From NCBI RefSeq assembly GCF_002979455.1, contig NZ_PCOU01000007.1, positions 62,001 to 126,000 of the forward strand: a DNA stretch of 64,000 nt. The letters are read 5' to 3'. Position numbers and translations under genes: made by a program. The notes beneath the pieces were generated by a model that saw only the letters and a program-made list of their open reading frames with translations, was not told the DNA's origin and made no database searches. This document shows, in pieces, positions 1 through 9,143 of the stretch. Position 1 is the stretch's first letter. Each line of letters begins with the position of its first letter. The stretch is from Chryseobacterium sp. MYb7 (GTDB taxonomy: Bacteria; Bacteroidota; Bacteroidia; Flavobacteriales; Weeksellaceae).

Positions 1-1761
1 ATAGCATCCTGGTAAATACAATGTCTGCTGTGGCCCTACTGACCAATATCTTCCTAAATTAATACCGTTAACAAATACAATTCCCTTCCCAAAAGGTCGC
101 ATATCTAAGAAAGTGTCTCCCACTTTGGATACATTAAAATTTCCTTTGTAGATGGTTGGTCTATTCTCTTTTAAATCAGATTTTTGTTTGGCATCAATTA
201 CCGGAGCCTTTTCAAAAGGAAGCCCGTACATTTCCCAATCTCCTGTTATTTTTCGGTCATTAATAAATACAGGAGAAATAATTCCTTTTGTGTTCTTATT
301 AATAGCAGCTCCATAGTTAATTCTTCCCATGTTTTCTACCAGAATGTCTAGTTTTCCATTGAAGGGTATATTAACTTCACATTCATATTTTTTATAGTAA
401 CGATTAAGCTCTCCAACTTTTTCTCCATTCACATAAACAATTGCATAATCTCTTAATCCATCAAGTTTTAAAGTTCCTTTAATGGGCTGATTAAAATTTT
501 TGCTGTACCAAACATAGCCATGCCCTTGATTTAATTGCTCAAAAGTTAAAGGATTGTCATTAATTACAGGTCTTACATTATTTTTTACATTTTCTAAATC
601 AATTGCCTGAGACAATTTAATACCCTGAATCTGAATAACTGGAATTTTTGCAGGAATAGGGGGCGTAGAGGGAGTTTTTAACAATTCTCTTAATTTCAAA
701 TACTTTTCGGTTTCCCAGCCTGCTTCAGTAATGGGAGCATCATAATCATAACTGGTCATACTCGGCTGTATATCATGAGTTTTATCGTAATTAGCTCCAG
801 AGCTAAACCCAAAGTTAGTTCCTCCATGTACCATGTAAATATTAAAAGAAATATCATTATTCATGAATTTTTCAATGTGGCTTTTTACTCTTTCCGCAGC
901 TTTACGAGGGAAAGGTTCTGCCCAATGATCTAACCATCCGGGATAGTATTCTGCTACCATAAAAGGTCCTTCTCCATTATGAAATTTCTTGACTTCTTTT
1001 TTAATATTTTCTGGATCTTCGTCTCCATTTGCAGTTGGCAAAGCGCCAGGCAAAGCACCTCCTTCAAATAACCAGTCTCCATCTGAAGTAAAAAACTCCA
1101 TTCCTTTGAAGCCAACTTCTTTTAATTGATCGAACACAGATGAACTGTATTTTTTATGATCTTCCAACTTAATATCTTCTCTTTGAGCAACAAAAGATCC
1201 AAATTCATTTTCTCCCTGCACCATAACAATAGGACCTCCGTTAACAATCAGATAAGGTTTTACCACCTTGTAAAGTTCTGTGAAATATGCTTTTGTTGAA
1301 TTTAAAAAAGGAATATTGTATTCTCTGATTTTCATATCCTTGTCGTTTTGCAAAAACCAAGGATAACCACCGAATTCCCATTCTGCACATACATAAGGTC
1401 CCGGACGAAGAATGACCATTAAGCCTTCTTCTTTTGCTATTTTTAAAAATTCGGATAAGTTTCGATTCCCGGTTTGAAAATCCCATTTTCCGGGAGCTAT
1501 TTCATGATAATTCCAAAATACATAAGTAGCTATTGTATTTAGCCCCATGGCTTTAACCATTTTTAAGCGATGTCTCCAATACTCATGAGGAATTCTAGCG
1601 TAATGAATCTCACCTGAATGCAATTTAACTGCCTGTCCGTTAAATTTAAATTCTCCATCTTCGATTTTGAAAGATTCATATTTAATAGGTTTCTGCTGTG
1701 CATTTATCGAATTTGCACCTACTAAGGACAGGGCTAAAATTATATTTTTAATAAGTTTCAT
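1..1761 (-). CDS. GH35 beta-galactosidase, secreted (C-terminus beyond left edge)
   Basis: Reads from an ATG at 1761 off the left edge, giving about 587 visible residues. The N-terminus is a signal peptide ending near NAQQ. The GH35 TIM barrel follows: the acid/base glutamate lies in ENEFG (E186) and the nucleophile glutamate in AEYYPGW (E271), by analogy with the family. Later residues match the beta-sandwich domains of bacterial GH35 enzymes. Known GH35 members remove terminal beta-linked galactose. Operator copy 1 lies just upstream, so the gene belongs to the gntR regulon. In this setting removal of galactose from core-1 or related O-glycans is inferred, not shown. Family assignment is firm; the exact linkage is open. 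Confidence 0.92.
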   Translation of the reverse strand, partial: MKLIKNIILALSLVGANSINAQQKPIKYESFKIEDGEFKFNGQAVKLHSGEIHYARIPHEYWRHRLKMVKAMGLNTIATYVFWNYHEIAPGKWDFQTGNRNLSEFLKIAKEEGLMVILRPGPYVCAEWEFGGYPWFLQNDKDMKIREYNIPFLNSTKAYFTELYKVVKPYLIVNGGPIVMVQGENEFGSFVAQREDIKLEDHKKYSSSVFDQLKEVGFKGMEFFTSDGDWLFEGGALPGALPTANGDEDPENIKKEVKKFHNGEGPFMVAEYYPGWLDHWAEPFPRKAAERVKSHIEKFMNNDISFNIYMVHGGTNFGFSSGANYDKTHDIQPSMTSYDYDAPITEAGWETEKYLKLRELLKTPSTPPIPAKIPVIQIQGIKLSQAIDLENVKNNVRPVINDNPLTFEQLNQGHGYVWYSKNFNQPIKGTLKLDGLRDYAIVYVNGEKVGELNRYYKKYECEVNIPFNGKLDILVENMGRINYGAAINKNTKGIISPVFINDRKITGDWEMYGLPFEKAPVIDAKQKSDLKENRPTIYKGNFNVSKVGDTFLDMRPFGKGIVFVNGINLGRYWSVGPQQTLYLPGCY

Positions 1762-1795
1762 AGTATGTATTATAGATCTAGTTTAGTTAGTAAAA

Positions 1796-1867
1796 TAAAT
1801 TTATAAAATTACCCAATACTATCACACTAGTTCCTACCGGTTTTTACAGATTTACCACCAGTTTAAA
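1796..1867 (-). promoter_or_regulatory. Operator/promoter module copy 1 (GH35 gene)
   Basis: The inner half site CTAGTTCCTACCGG (1827-1840) and the outer half site with ACCAG starting at 1857 are 21 bp apart. A -7 box TAAATTTA on the minus strand (1796-1803) ends 31 nt from the inner site. Predicted leader to the ATG is about 28 nt. Same layout as four other modules in the window. Confidence 0.75.
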
Positions 1868-1952
1868 AATTTGGAAATATTTTAATAAGCTCTTACCCAA
1901 CAACTGCTAAAAAAATAACAAACAAGCTTTCACAAATAATGGGTATATGGAA
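1868..1952 (+). pseudogene. Decayed copy of the 5' end of gntR
   Basis: This non-coding stretch follows operator copy 1 exactly as the gntR start region follows operator copy 2. Shared words in the same order are TTGGAAATATT, AAGCTCTT, CAACTGCTAAAAAAA and ACAAAC, matching 3981-3991 and 4060-4100. About 75 bp of the gntR start are deleted between the first two words, and no reading frame survives. It looks like a relic of duplicating the gntR control region to a place upstream of the GH35 gene. Confidence 0.7.
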
Positions 1953-2017
1953 TAATTTTTTTTCAAAAAATTACAATTTCTCATTTTTTTCAAATGCAAA
2001 ACTCAAAATTATTTCTA

Positions 2018-3745
2018 TTACCAAAAACGAACATAAATAGCAGCCAGAAGCAATAAAACAGTGACTATCAGGAATAATGTTCTATTGTCCACTTTGAACA
2101 TATTTTTGTCTATGGCAAAAGCTTTTGGATTTACTTTGGGTCCAAAAATACTTAAGAGAACCATTACAGCTACAGTAATAAAAAATGACCAACCCATATT
2201 GATAAGGAAAGGAATTTCTGTAATGGTTTTCACTACCCCATTTTCCAATTTTTCATAGGTGAATGCTGTATAAATCCATGTTTCTTTTCCAAATAGTTCA
2301 ACGGCAAAGCTGTTAAAGAATATAGATAATAAAAAACCAAGAATAACCCCAACTATAGCGGCAGTTCCGGTGGTTCTTTTCCAAAACATTCCTAAAATAA
2401 ACATAGCAAATACACCGGGACTAATAAAACCCGTATATTTTTGTATAAATGTGAAACCGCCTTCTCCACCGATTCCCAAAATATCTGTCCATGTAAATAC
2501 CAAAGCAATCAACATCGCCACTATAATTGCCCAACGTCCTGTTCTTACCATTTGTATTTCAGATGTGTTGGTTTTTAAATATTTTTTATAAATATCTAAA
2601 GTAAAAATTGTGGATATACTGTTTACTTTTCCGGCAAGTGATGCTACTATTGCGGCTGTTAAAGCAGCTACTGCAAGACCTTTAAGTCCAGATGGAAGCA
2701 ATCCCAGCATTGCAGAATAAGCACTATCTTTTGCCCCATTAAAATTTGACAAATAACCTTTTGTATAAAGTACATAAGCAGCAATACCGGGAAGCACAAC
2801 AATTACAGGCATAAAAAGTTTTAAAAATCCTGCAAATAGAATTCCCGTTCTTGCTGTTTTTAAATCTGCTCCTAATGCTCTTTGGGTAATGTATTGGTTA
2901 CACCCCCAATAATTAAGCTGTACAATCCATTGTCCGGCAAAATACATTGCTAAACCTGGCAAAGCTATATATTTCTGTGCTGCTAAATTTTCTGGCATTG
3001 ATAAAGTAGTTGTTGTAGTTTGTGGTTTATTCAGAATGAGTTTGAAATGTTCCGGAGCTTCTTTCAAAAGGGTATCTAAACCTGTTAGAGCATTTCCAAT
3101 AGCAGCACCATTAATTCTTTGATCTACAACCTGTAATGCCATATAAACTGTAGCAAAACCACCAATAATAAGAACGGTTACCTGAATAACATCCGTGTAG
3201 CCAATGACTTTCATTCCACCCAATCCAATAAATAAAGCCATTAGTAAAAGTGCAACCATAATGATATGCAGATGGCCTCCACCCAGCAATGAATCGATAG
3301 CTACAGCTCCTAAATAAAGAATGGAAGTAAGATTAACAATTACATACAAAAACAGCCAAAAAACAGCCATAATAAGAGAAACAGATTTATTATATCGTGT
3401 TTCCAAAAACTGGGGCATCGTATAAATCTTATTTTTGAGATAAATAGGAATAAACCACACTGCAATAATTATAAGTGCAATGGCAGCCAGCCATTCGTAC
3501 ACGGCAACAGCTACTCCTATGAAGAAGCCTTCCCCACTCATTCCAATAAATTGCTCTGCCGAAATATTAGATGCAATCAAACTCGCTCCAATTGCCCACC
3601 ATGTCAATGAGCCTTCTGCAAGAAAATAATCTTTACTTCCTGTAGTTTTTGATTTTTTTCGCTTGTATATCCATAAGCCATATCCTGTTACAACCAAAAA
3701 ATAAATTAGAAATATAACCAAATCAAATGTCGATAGTTTTCCCAC
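2018..3745 (-). CDS. Sodium/solute symporter (SSS family), sugar type
   Basis: 575 residues with about 14 hydrophobic segments and the SSS signature style of sodium/sugar cotransporters (vSGLT-like): an N-terminal YFLAEGSLTWW segment, then SNISAEQFIG, and GGMKVIGYTDV further on. It should import a monosaccharide across the inner membrane with Na+. It sits between the GH35 gene (same strand, 256 bp downstream) and the divergent gntR gene, and operator copy 2 controls it with a leader of about 150 nt. The likely cargo is a sugar released by the locus, such as galactose or an N-acetylhexosamine. This is inferred from context; the sequence alone does not tell. Confidence 0.9.
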   Translation of the reverse strand: MGKLSTFDLVIFLIYFLVVTGYGLWIYKRKKSKTTGSKDYFLAEGSLTWWAIGASLIASNISAEQFIGMSGEGFFIGVAVAVYEWLAAIALIIIAVWFIPIYLKNKIYTMPQFLETRYNKSVSLIMAVFWLFLYVIVNLTSILYLGAVAIDSLLGGGHLHIIMVALLLMALFIGLGGMKVIGYTDVIQVTVLIIGGFATVYMALQVVDQRINGAAIGNALTGLDTLLKEAPEHFKLILNKPQTTTTTLSMPENLAAQKYIALPGLAMYFAGQWIVQLNYWGCNQYITQRALGADLKTARTGILFAGFLKLFMPVIVVLPGIAAYVLYTKGYLSNFNGAKDSAYSAMLGLLPSGLKGLAVAALTAAIVASLAGKVNSISTIFTLDIYKKYLKTNTSEIQMVRTGRWAIIVAMLIALVFTWTDILGIGGEGGFTFIQKYTGFISPGVFAMFILGMFWKRTTGTAAIVGVILGFLLSIFFNSFAVELFGKETWIYTAFTYEKLENGVVKTITEIPFLINMGWSFFITVAVMVLLSIFGPKVNPKAFAIDKNMFKVDNRTLFLIVTVLLLLAAIYVRFW

Positions 3746-3903
3746 GCTTAAAAATTTTTATAGTAAATTTTTCATAAATTTTTATACTTTTCAGTAATTT
3801 TACATACTCTAAAGTATTCAACAGTTTAGCGCTCATAACAAATCATTGAGAATAAAATTGAATATTTTACACCATAATTATATAAAATAAGCCCTTATAT
3901 TGT

Positions 3904-3975
3904 CAAATGTATAAATTTAAGGATCACTTCCATACTTGTTCCTACCAGTTTTTGTATATTTACTACTAGTTTAAA
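3904..3975 (-). promoter_or_regulatory. Operator/promoter module copy 2 (symporter / gntR)
   Basis: Inner half site CTTGTTCCTACCAG (3935-3948) and outer half site with ACTAG at 3965 are 21 bp apart. The minus-strand -7 box TACATTTG (3904-3911) ends 31 nt from the inner site and drives the symporter. On the plus strand, TTG (3936-3938), 16 nt, TATATTTA (3955-3962) could form the gntR promoter inside the operator, which would make gntR autoregulated. Confidence 0.78.
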
Positions 3976-3991
3976 AAAAATTGGAAATATT

Positions 3992-4990
3992 ATGAGGCTT
4001 ATAAAAATAATTCCCGATTCTGTTGTGCCTAAATACCAGCAGATTATAAATTCCATTGAACAAGCTCTTGCTCAGCAACTGCTAAAAAAAAATGACAAAC
4101 TACCTTCCATCAATAAGGTATGTATGGAGTTCGGTATTTCCAGAGACACTGTCCTATATGCTTACGAAACACTGAAAAAAAGAGGAATAGTAAATGCTAT
4201 TTTGGGTAAAGGATATTATATAAAAAGTACCGATTGGGATTTTGAAGAGCGAATTTTTCTACTGTTTGATGAGCTTAATGCTTTCAAGGAGAATCTTTAT
4301 AATTCATTTTTGGAAGAGCTGCAACAAAGATCTAATATCCATGTTTTTTTCCACTATTTCAATATAGATGTCTTCAAGAAGCTAATTGAAGAAAATAATG
4401 GAAACTACACAAAATACATCATTATGCCCGGCAATATGAATGATACAGCGTGCATTATTAAGATGCTTCCCAAGAAGGACGTTTATATATTAGATCAAAC
4501 CAATTTACATTTAAGAGAATATTCATCGGTATATCAGAATTTCGCAAAAGACATGTATAACGGTCTGTCAAAAGCAAAAACTTTGCTTGAAGCCTACCAA
4601 AGACTGATTCTTATTTTCCCTGGAAAAAAAGAACCTATAGGCATGGTAGAAGGATTTACCAGCTTTTGTGAACAGTATAAAAAGAAACATATCATTATCA
4701 GTAATTTTACCGATGAGGAAATACAGAATGGAGATGTATTTATCATTCCTGATGATAAACACCTGGTAAATGTGATTAAGCAATCTAAAAAGCAGAAACT
4801 AAAGATTAAAAAGGATTTCGGCATTATCTCCTATAACGAAACACCTCTTAAAGGGATTGTAGAAAATGGCATTACTACGATTTCTACAGATTTTTGGCAG
4901 ATGGGAAAGATCTTAGCAGAGATGATTCTTAATGCCAAACAACAAAGAATTGAAAATGCTTCGGATTTAATTATCAGGAATTCCCTGTAA
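3992..4990 (+). CDS. GntR-family regulator with periplasmic-binding-protein-like effector domain
   Basis: 332 residues. The N-terminal winged helix-turn-helix (about residues 8-75, with KLPSINKVCMEFGISRDTV) is typical of GntR. The C-terminal ~250 residues resemble the LacI-type sugar-binding effector fold seen in regulators such as AraR, ending with the GIISYNETPLKG and GITTISTD segments. It should bind DNA as a dimer and respond to a sugar. It is divergent from the symporter, and its start lies only 17 nt from operator copy 2. Five operator copies in 18 kb, one at its own promoter, make it the obvious regulator of the locus. GntR proteins often recognise GT-N4-AC palindromes, which matches GGTAGCTACC in copy 3. 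Whether it represses or activates is unknown. Confidence 0.88.
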   Translation: MRLIKIIPDSVVPKYQQIINSIEQALAQQLLKKNDKLPSINKVCMEFGISRDTVLYAYETLKKRGIVNAILGKGYYIKSTDWDFEERIFLLFDELNAFKENLYNSFLEELQQRSNIHVFFHYFNIDVFKKLIEENNGNYTKYIIMPGNMNDTACIIKMLPKKDVYILDQTNLHLREYSSVYQNFAKDMYNGLSKAKTLLEAYQRLILIFPGKKEPIGMVEGFTSFCEQYKKKHIIISNFTDEEIQNGDVFIIPDDKHLVNVIKQSKKQKLKIKKDFGIISYNETPLKGIVENGITTISTDFWQMGKILAEMILNAKQQRIENASDLIIRNSL

Positions 4991-5072
4991 TTGATTTGAA
5001 TTATTTTTTACCTGAAGTTGTTTCAAAGTTAAAAAATGTGGAATTATTCTCAAGCAACGTAAGCTTATTAAA

Positions 5073-5102
5073 AAAGGCTCAGATTATACAATCTAAGCCT
5101 TT
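5073..5102. terminator. Bidirectional terminator hairpin between gntR and the GH31 gene
   Basis: 13-bp arms AAAGGCTCAGATT and AATCTAAGCCTTT with one mismatch and a 4-nt loop, flanked by A and T runs on both sides. It lies between the convergent ends of gntR and the GH31 gene. Confidence 0.75.
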
Positions 5103-5179
5103 GACTTTTTAACTTACTCACATCTGAGATTCGTGTCAAAAAATATAATTCTTTCTCTTGCTTTTAAACAGCTTCGTAA

Positions 5180-8100
5180 TTAAAAGTTAATAGAGTTTAG
5201 TGTTTTATCAACCAGCAAACCGTTAGCTGCTTTTATATTAAATGATCCGTTTCGTTTTGCTTTAAATTTAATAATGAATAAATCCTTTGTGCCTTCTAAA
5301 GGAAGCTTTTGTCCTACATTAACCAGCGTAGGATATAATACCTTCTCTTTGTTGGTATGCAGTCTATCATAAGTCAGGTTTTCCATTTGTCCGATATTTA
5401 ATGGCGTAATTCCTATATATTCCAATTCTTCTTGTTTATATGGAATAGCAAAACTCAATGCATTTACAGATTGCAGATTACTACCTTTTATTACAACTTC
5501 AATGATATCATTCTTAGCATATTGCTGTTTTGAAGCAGAGACTGTAATGCTGCCTTGCAATGGTTTCAATTCTTCATCGCTCACTCCTCCATCTATTTTT
5601 GTAGCAACGTTAGAAATATCATATGCATCAATGAAACCGTTCTTATTTATATCTCCATTGCTAATATATCCTTCAAAATCAGAATCTCCTTTTCTTAAAC
5701 CTGTATAATTCATATAGGAAGTAAAGTCATTCCTATCAATTTTCTGATCATTATTGATATCACCAGGAAGTAAGCTTGAAGACCCGGGAACTTTGAATAC
5801 ATATAATTCGTTTCCACTCCCAAAGTTTTTGAAAGCATTGCTTACTTCAATTTTCATAAATCGTGTGGTAGGATGTGTGGCAAAATCTAAAGTTTTACTT
5901 TTGTTATTTCTATCCCACGTAAAAGAGCCAAGTTCTGTCCAATCTTTTTTATTATCACTATACGAAATTTTACCATTCATAAATATTCCGTTGTAGCCAC
6001 TGTTTCTAGGAATATATTCCAATTTGCTTATGGTATTAATAGAGCCTAAATCTAAAATTATTTCAAAAGGGACTTTGCTTTTTTCATAATCTGAATGCCA
6101 GCCGGTGCTCACATCCTGATCAAAAAGATTTTCCAGACCTTCCCCTTCCTGACTTGGAATTGTGGCTGTTGCTTTTATGCCTTTAATGGCAAATTCGTAA
6201 GGGTTTTTATTGGTTTGGGATGAAAAAGGAACCCAATCAGAGGTATTGGCTTTATTTACGGCTCTTAATTTGAAATCATATTTCGTTTCAGGAGCTAATC
6301 CTTCAAACAAGAAAGAGGTATCTTTTATATTACTGTATACCATATTGTTATATAGTATTTCGTAATAGTCAGCATTAGGAATTGTATTCCACGATGGTAC
6401 TATAGAATATGCAGTATTTGTATTTTCTGAAGTAATTGGTTTTAAAGCTTCTGCAAATGCTCCGGAATTATTTTTTAATTGATTGGAATTGATAAATTGG
6501 TAGTCTTTAATGACAAGCTCTACTTTGTTCTTGCTTACATCAGTAGTTTCTGATTTTACCCAAAGTTGTGGATTTCGAGAAATTGAAACCTTTGCAAATT
6601 CAGATCCTTTTGTAGAAAAATTATTGAATTCTGGTTTGCTGTTATAAAAATATACGTTTGTTGCATTATTGAATTCATCTAAAGTATTTACTGCATTCAG
6701 TTTTACATTTTTACCTCCAATAGAAAGTTTTACACCAGATGGCTTTTTAGTAACATTAATTCTAAATTCTGTTATTTTTTCTTTTTCAAAACCATTAAAG
6801 TTACCTTGAGTAGGAGAAATGCTTATTGTTGCTGTATTTTTCACAACATTACTTTCTATAAGCGTGTTTACAGATTCTTTTTTCCTGTAATTTTCGGTTA
6901 CGCCATCGTCATCATATTCTGTAAAACTGGATTTGTCTGAAGGATACACTTCATAAATTCTTAATTTTTTATTGATTTGCTGAATGTTGTTATTGGCATT
7001 TACCATCGGAATAATAGCGCCTGGCTTCACAAATAGAGGGAGTTTCCAAACTGGGGCATCGAAATGATTTAAAACAATTCCTCCTTCATAAGTCTGTCCT
7101 GTGAAGTAATCAATCCAATTTCCTTTAGGAAGGTAAATATTATTTCTAATATCATTTCCTTCTTTATCCATTTTTGTAGCCTGATATACGGGAGCTACTA
7201 AGAAATAGGGTCCATACTGATACTGGTACTGGGTAGATTTTCCTAAGGTATATTCATTAGCTTCATCTAAAAACATTGCTCTGATCATTGGCAATCCTTC
7301 TACGGCTTCCTTCGCTATACTATAGGTATAAGGAAGCAGACTGGATTTCAATTTTAAATAATTTCTGTTAATAGAAGTAACTGATTCACCCAAAGCATGG
7401 GGATACTTTTCATTGGTTCCCCAGCCATCCATGTTGAGCTGCATAGGAGTAAAGGTCTTCCATTGGAAATCCCTTGTATTGATGATTGGGTTTTTCCCTC
7501 CAAAAATACCATCCATATCCGAGGTAATGTTAGGCTGGCCAGACAAACCAGAACCTATATAAGTAGGAATGTGGAATCTGATATATTCCCACTCTCCACC
7601 CGTTTGGTCTCCCGTCCAAATACCTGCATATCGTTGTGAACCAGCCCAGCCGTCTAACGAAATGATAAAAGGACGACTTCCGTTACCATAGCGTGGCATT
7701 ATTTGAGCTACTTCTGAAATACCGTTCAGTCCGAATGAGTAGCCAGGACCTACCCAGGCAACATCCGTTTTTAATACTCTTACGCCTGCGTCACCCACTT
7801 CCTTTATGATATCTCTTTGCAAAAGGGCGTTTATCCCTTCTTTAGGATGCAAATCTGATTGCGTCCATAATCCTATTTCTACGCCGTTTTTTCTGGCATA
7901 ATTTCCGAGAGATTTTAGGTTAGCTACATTGCCATCCAAAGTTTCTGTCTGTCCGTATCCTGCACTGTAGCCATCATTGGGTAATATCCATCCCAAAGGC
8001 ATATCTGTATTTTTATAACGGTCTATCACAGCTCTGGCAGAAAACTGATAGTTATTTTTTTCTCCATTTAAAGATTCTTTAACTCCACCGTTATCTTTCT

Positions 8101-8992
8101 GGCTCTCTTTATATCTTTTTCCGTCTTCAAATAGAATTCCTTTATCATCTTCTTTCCAATAATCTCTATTGTAGGCATTAAGATGTCCTTCATAAAAACC
8201 AAATTTGGGTAAAAGTACAGGGTTCCCTGTGAGCTGGTAAAAATCGTTCAACAAAAATTCAGGATGATCATTTACCATAAAGAAAACATCAAGGTAATTA
8301 GTCTCATGAGCCAGTTTCACTTCATTTTTATTCTGTTTACCGAAATCATAATATCCTTTTTTGAAAGTATGCCACATAAAGCCATATCCCTTTGTAGACC
8401 AATAATAAGGATTTGGAGATGCTACACCACCATCAGTCCAGTTATTTTGATTCACAATGAAAATAGTATTTCCTTTATGAGAAAATCGACCGTTTTGTAC
8501 ACCGCCTCCATAGAAATATTCATCTTTTCCTTGAGATAAAGTGAGCACAGCTTCTTTAGAATTAAATTCAATAGGAGCTATAAAAGAAAATACCTCTTTA
8601 TTAAGGTTCAAGTTGAATACTTTAAATAAAGAAGTTGTTTTTTCAACTTCTATTTTAATTTTACTGGTGGAGATAGAAACGGTCTGTGGTAAATTGTTGA
8701 CAGTAATTTCTTTTACTTTTTTTCTAGGCTGATCTACCAAAATTTGAGCAGGAGGTATCGCTTCGGGATTTCTTACTTCTCCGCCTGTGGGATCTAAAAA
8801 TAATCGAAAAATATTTTCTCCATAAAAATCTATTAGTATTTTTTTGTTGTCGGAAAGCAAAACTTCTACTGAAGTTTCTCCTTTCTTAGAAACATTTTCA
8901 ATTTTTTGAGCCTGAATTTTTCCAATGAAGAAAAAAAGAAAAGAGCTCAGTAGTAAAATCTTTTGAATTTTTGAATTTAACACTGCATCCAT
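5180..8992 (-). CDS. Large secreted GH31 glycosidase with FN3, F5/8C (CBM32), dockerin-like and cohesin-like modules; candidate alpha-N-acetylgalactosaminidase
   Basis: 1270 residues with a signal peptide ending near IQAQ. Order of domains: GH31 N-terminal sandwich; TIM barrel with likely nucleophile D410 (KTDVAW) and acid/base D462 (WTGDQ); GH31 C-domain and DUF5110 (~680-760); fibronectin III (~870-935); F5/8 type C module (~935-1075); dockerin-like pair of Ca-binding loops (~1076-1140); C-terminal cohesin-like domain. No T9SS sorting domain is visible. The KTDVAW nucleophile context and the CBM32/FN3 tail recall the GH31 group reported to act on alpha-GalNAc (subfamily 18) more than alpha-glucosidases, and the M60 mucinase and NagB neighbours fit. 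The subfamily call is from memory and inference. It follows SusC-SusD by 151 bp on the same strand. Confidence 0.85.
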   Translation of the reverse strand: MDAVLNSKIQKILLLSSFLFFFIGKIQAQKIENVSKKGETSVEVLLSDNKKILIDFYGENIFRLFLDPTGGEVRNPEAIPPAQILVDQPRKKVKEITVNNLPQTVSISTSKIKIEVEKTTSLFKVFNLNLNKEVFSFIAPIEFNSKEAVLTLSQGKDEYFYGGGVQNGRFSHKGNTIFIVNQNNWTDGGVASPNPYYWSTKGYGFMWHTFKKGYYDFGKQNKNEVKLAHETNYLDVFFMVNDHPEFLLNDFYQLTGNPVLLPKFGFYEGHLNAYNRDYWKEDDKGILFEDGKRYKESQKDNGGVKESLNGEKNNYQFSARAVIDRYKNTDMPLGWILPNDGYSAGYGQTETLDGNVANLKSLGNYARKNGVEIGLWTQSDLHPKEGINALLQRDIIKEVGDAGVRVLKTDVAWVGPGYSFGLNGISEVAQIMPRYGNGSRPFIISLDGWAGSQRYAGIWTGDQTGGEWEYIRFHIPTYIGSGLSGQPNITSDMDGIFGGKNPIINTRDFQWKTFTPMQLNMDGWGTNEKYPHALGESVTSINRNYLKLKSSLLPYTYSIAKEAVEGLPMIRAMFLDEANEYTLGKSTQYQYQYGPYFLVAPVYQATKMDKEGNDIRNNIYLPKGNWIDYFTGQTYEGGIVLNHFDAPVWKLPLFVKPGAIIPMVNANNNIQQINKKLRIYEVYPSDKSSFTEYDDDGVTENYRKKESVNTLIESNVVKNTATISISPTQGNFNGFEKEKITEFRINVTKKPSGVKLSIGGKNVKLNAVNTLDEFNNATNVYFYNSKPEFNNFSTKGSEFAKVSISRNPQLWVKSETTDVSKNKVELVIKDYQFINSNQLKNNSGAFAEALKPITSENTNTAYSIVPSWNTIPNADYYEILYNNMVYSNIKDTSFLFEGLAPETKYDFKLRAVNKANTSDWVPFSSQTNKNPYEFAIKGIKATATIPSQEGEGLENLFDQDVSTGWHSDYEKSKVPFEIILDLGSINTISKLEYIPRNSGYNGIFMNGKISYSDNKKDWTELGSFTWDRNNKSKTLDFATHPTTRFMKIEVSNAFKNFGSGNELYVFKVPGSSSLLPGDINNDQKIDRNDFTSYMNYTGLRKGDSDFEGYISNGDINKNGFIDAYDISNVATKIDGGVSDEELKPLQGSITVSASKQQYAKNDIIEVVIKGSNLQSVNALSFAIPYKQEELEYIGITPLNIGQMENLTYDRLHTNKEKVLYPTLVNVGQKLPLEGTKDLFIIKFKAKRNGSFNIKAANGLLVDKTLNSINF

Positions 8993-9143
8993 TTACCTTG
9001 ATTTTATTTATTAATTGACATTTTATACTACTCTATGAAAGTAATATCAACATTGAAGATAAAATTAACTATAACTTTTTGTGATATTAAGACTTTCAAA
9101 AATAGTTTTTTATCAAGTATTAACTATGGTCATTTATATAAAA

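Noticed and set aside
5180..5920. Cellulosome-type assembly suggested by dockerin-like and cohesin-like modules
   Set aside because: No scaffoldin, no other dockerin enzyme in the window; single-protein modules do not establish a cellulosome.
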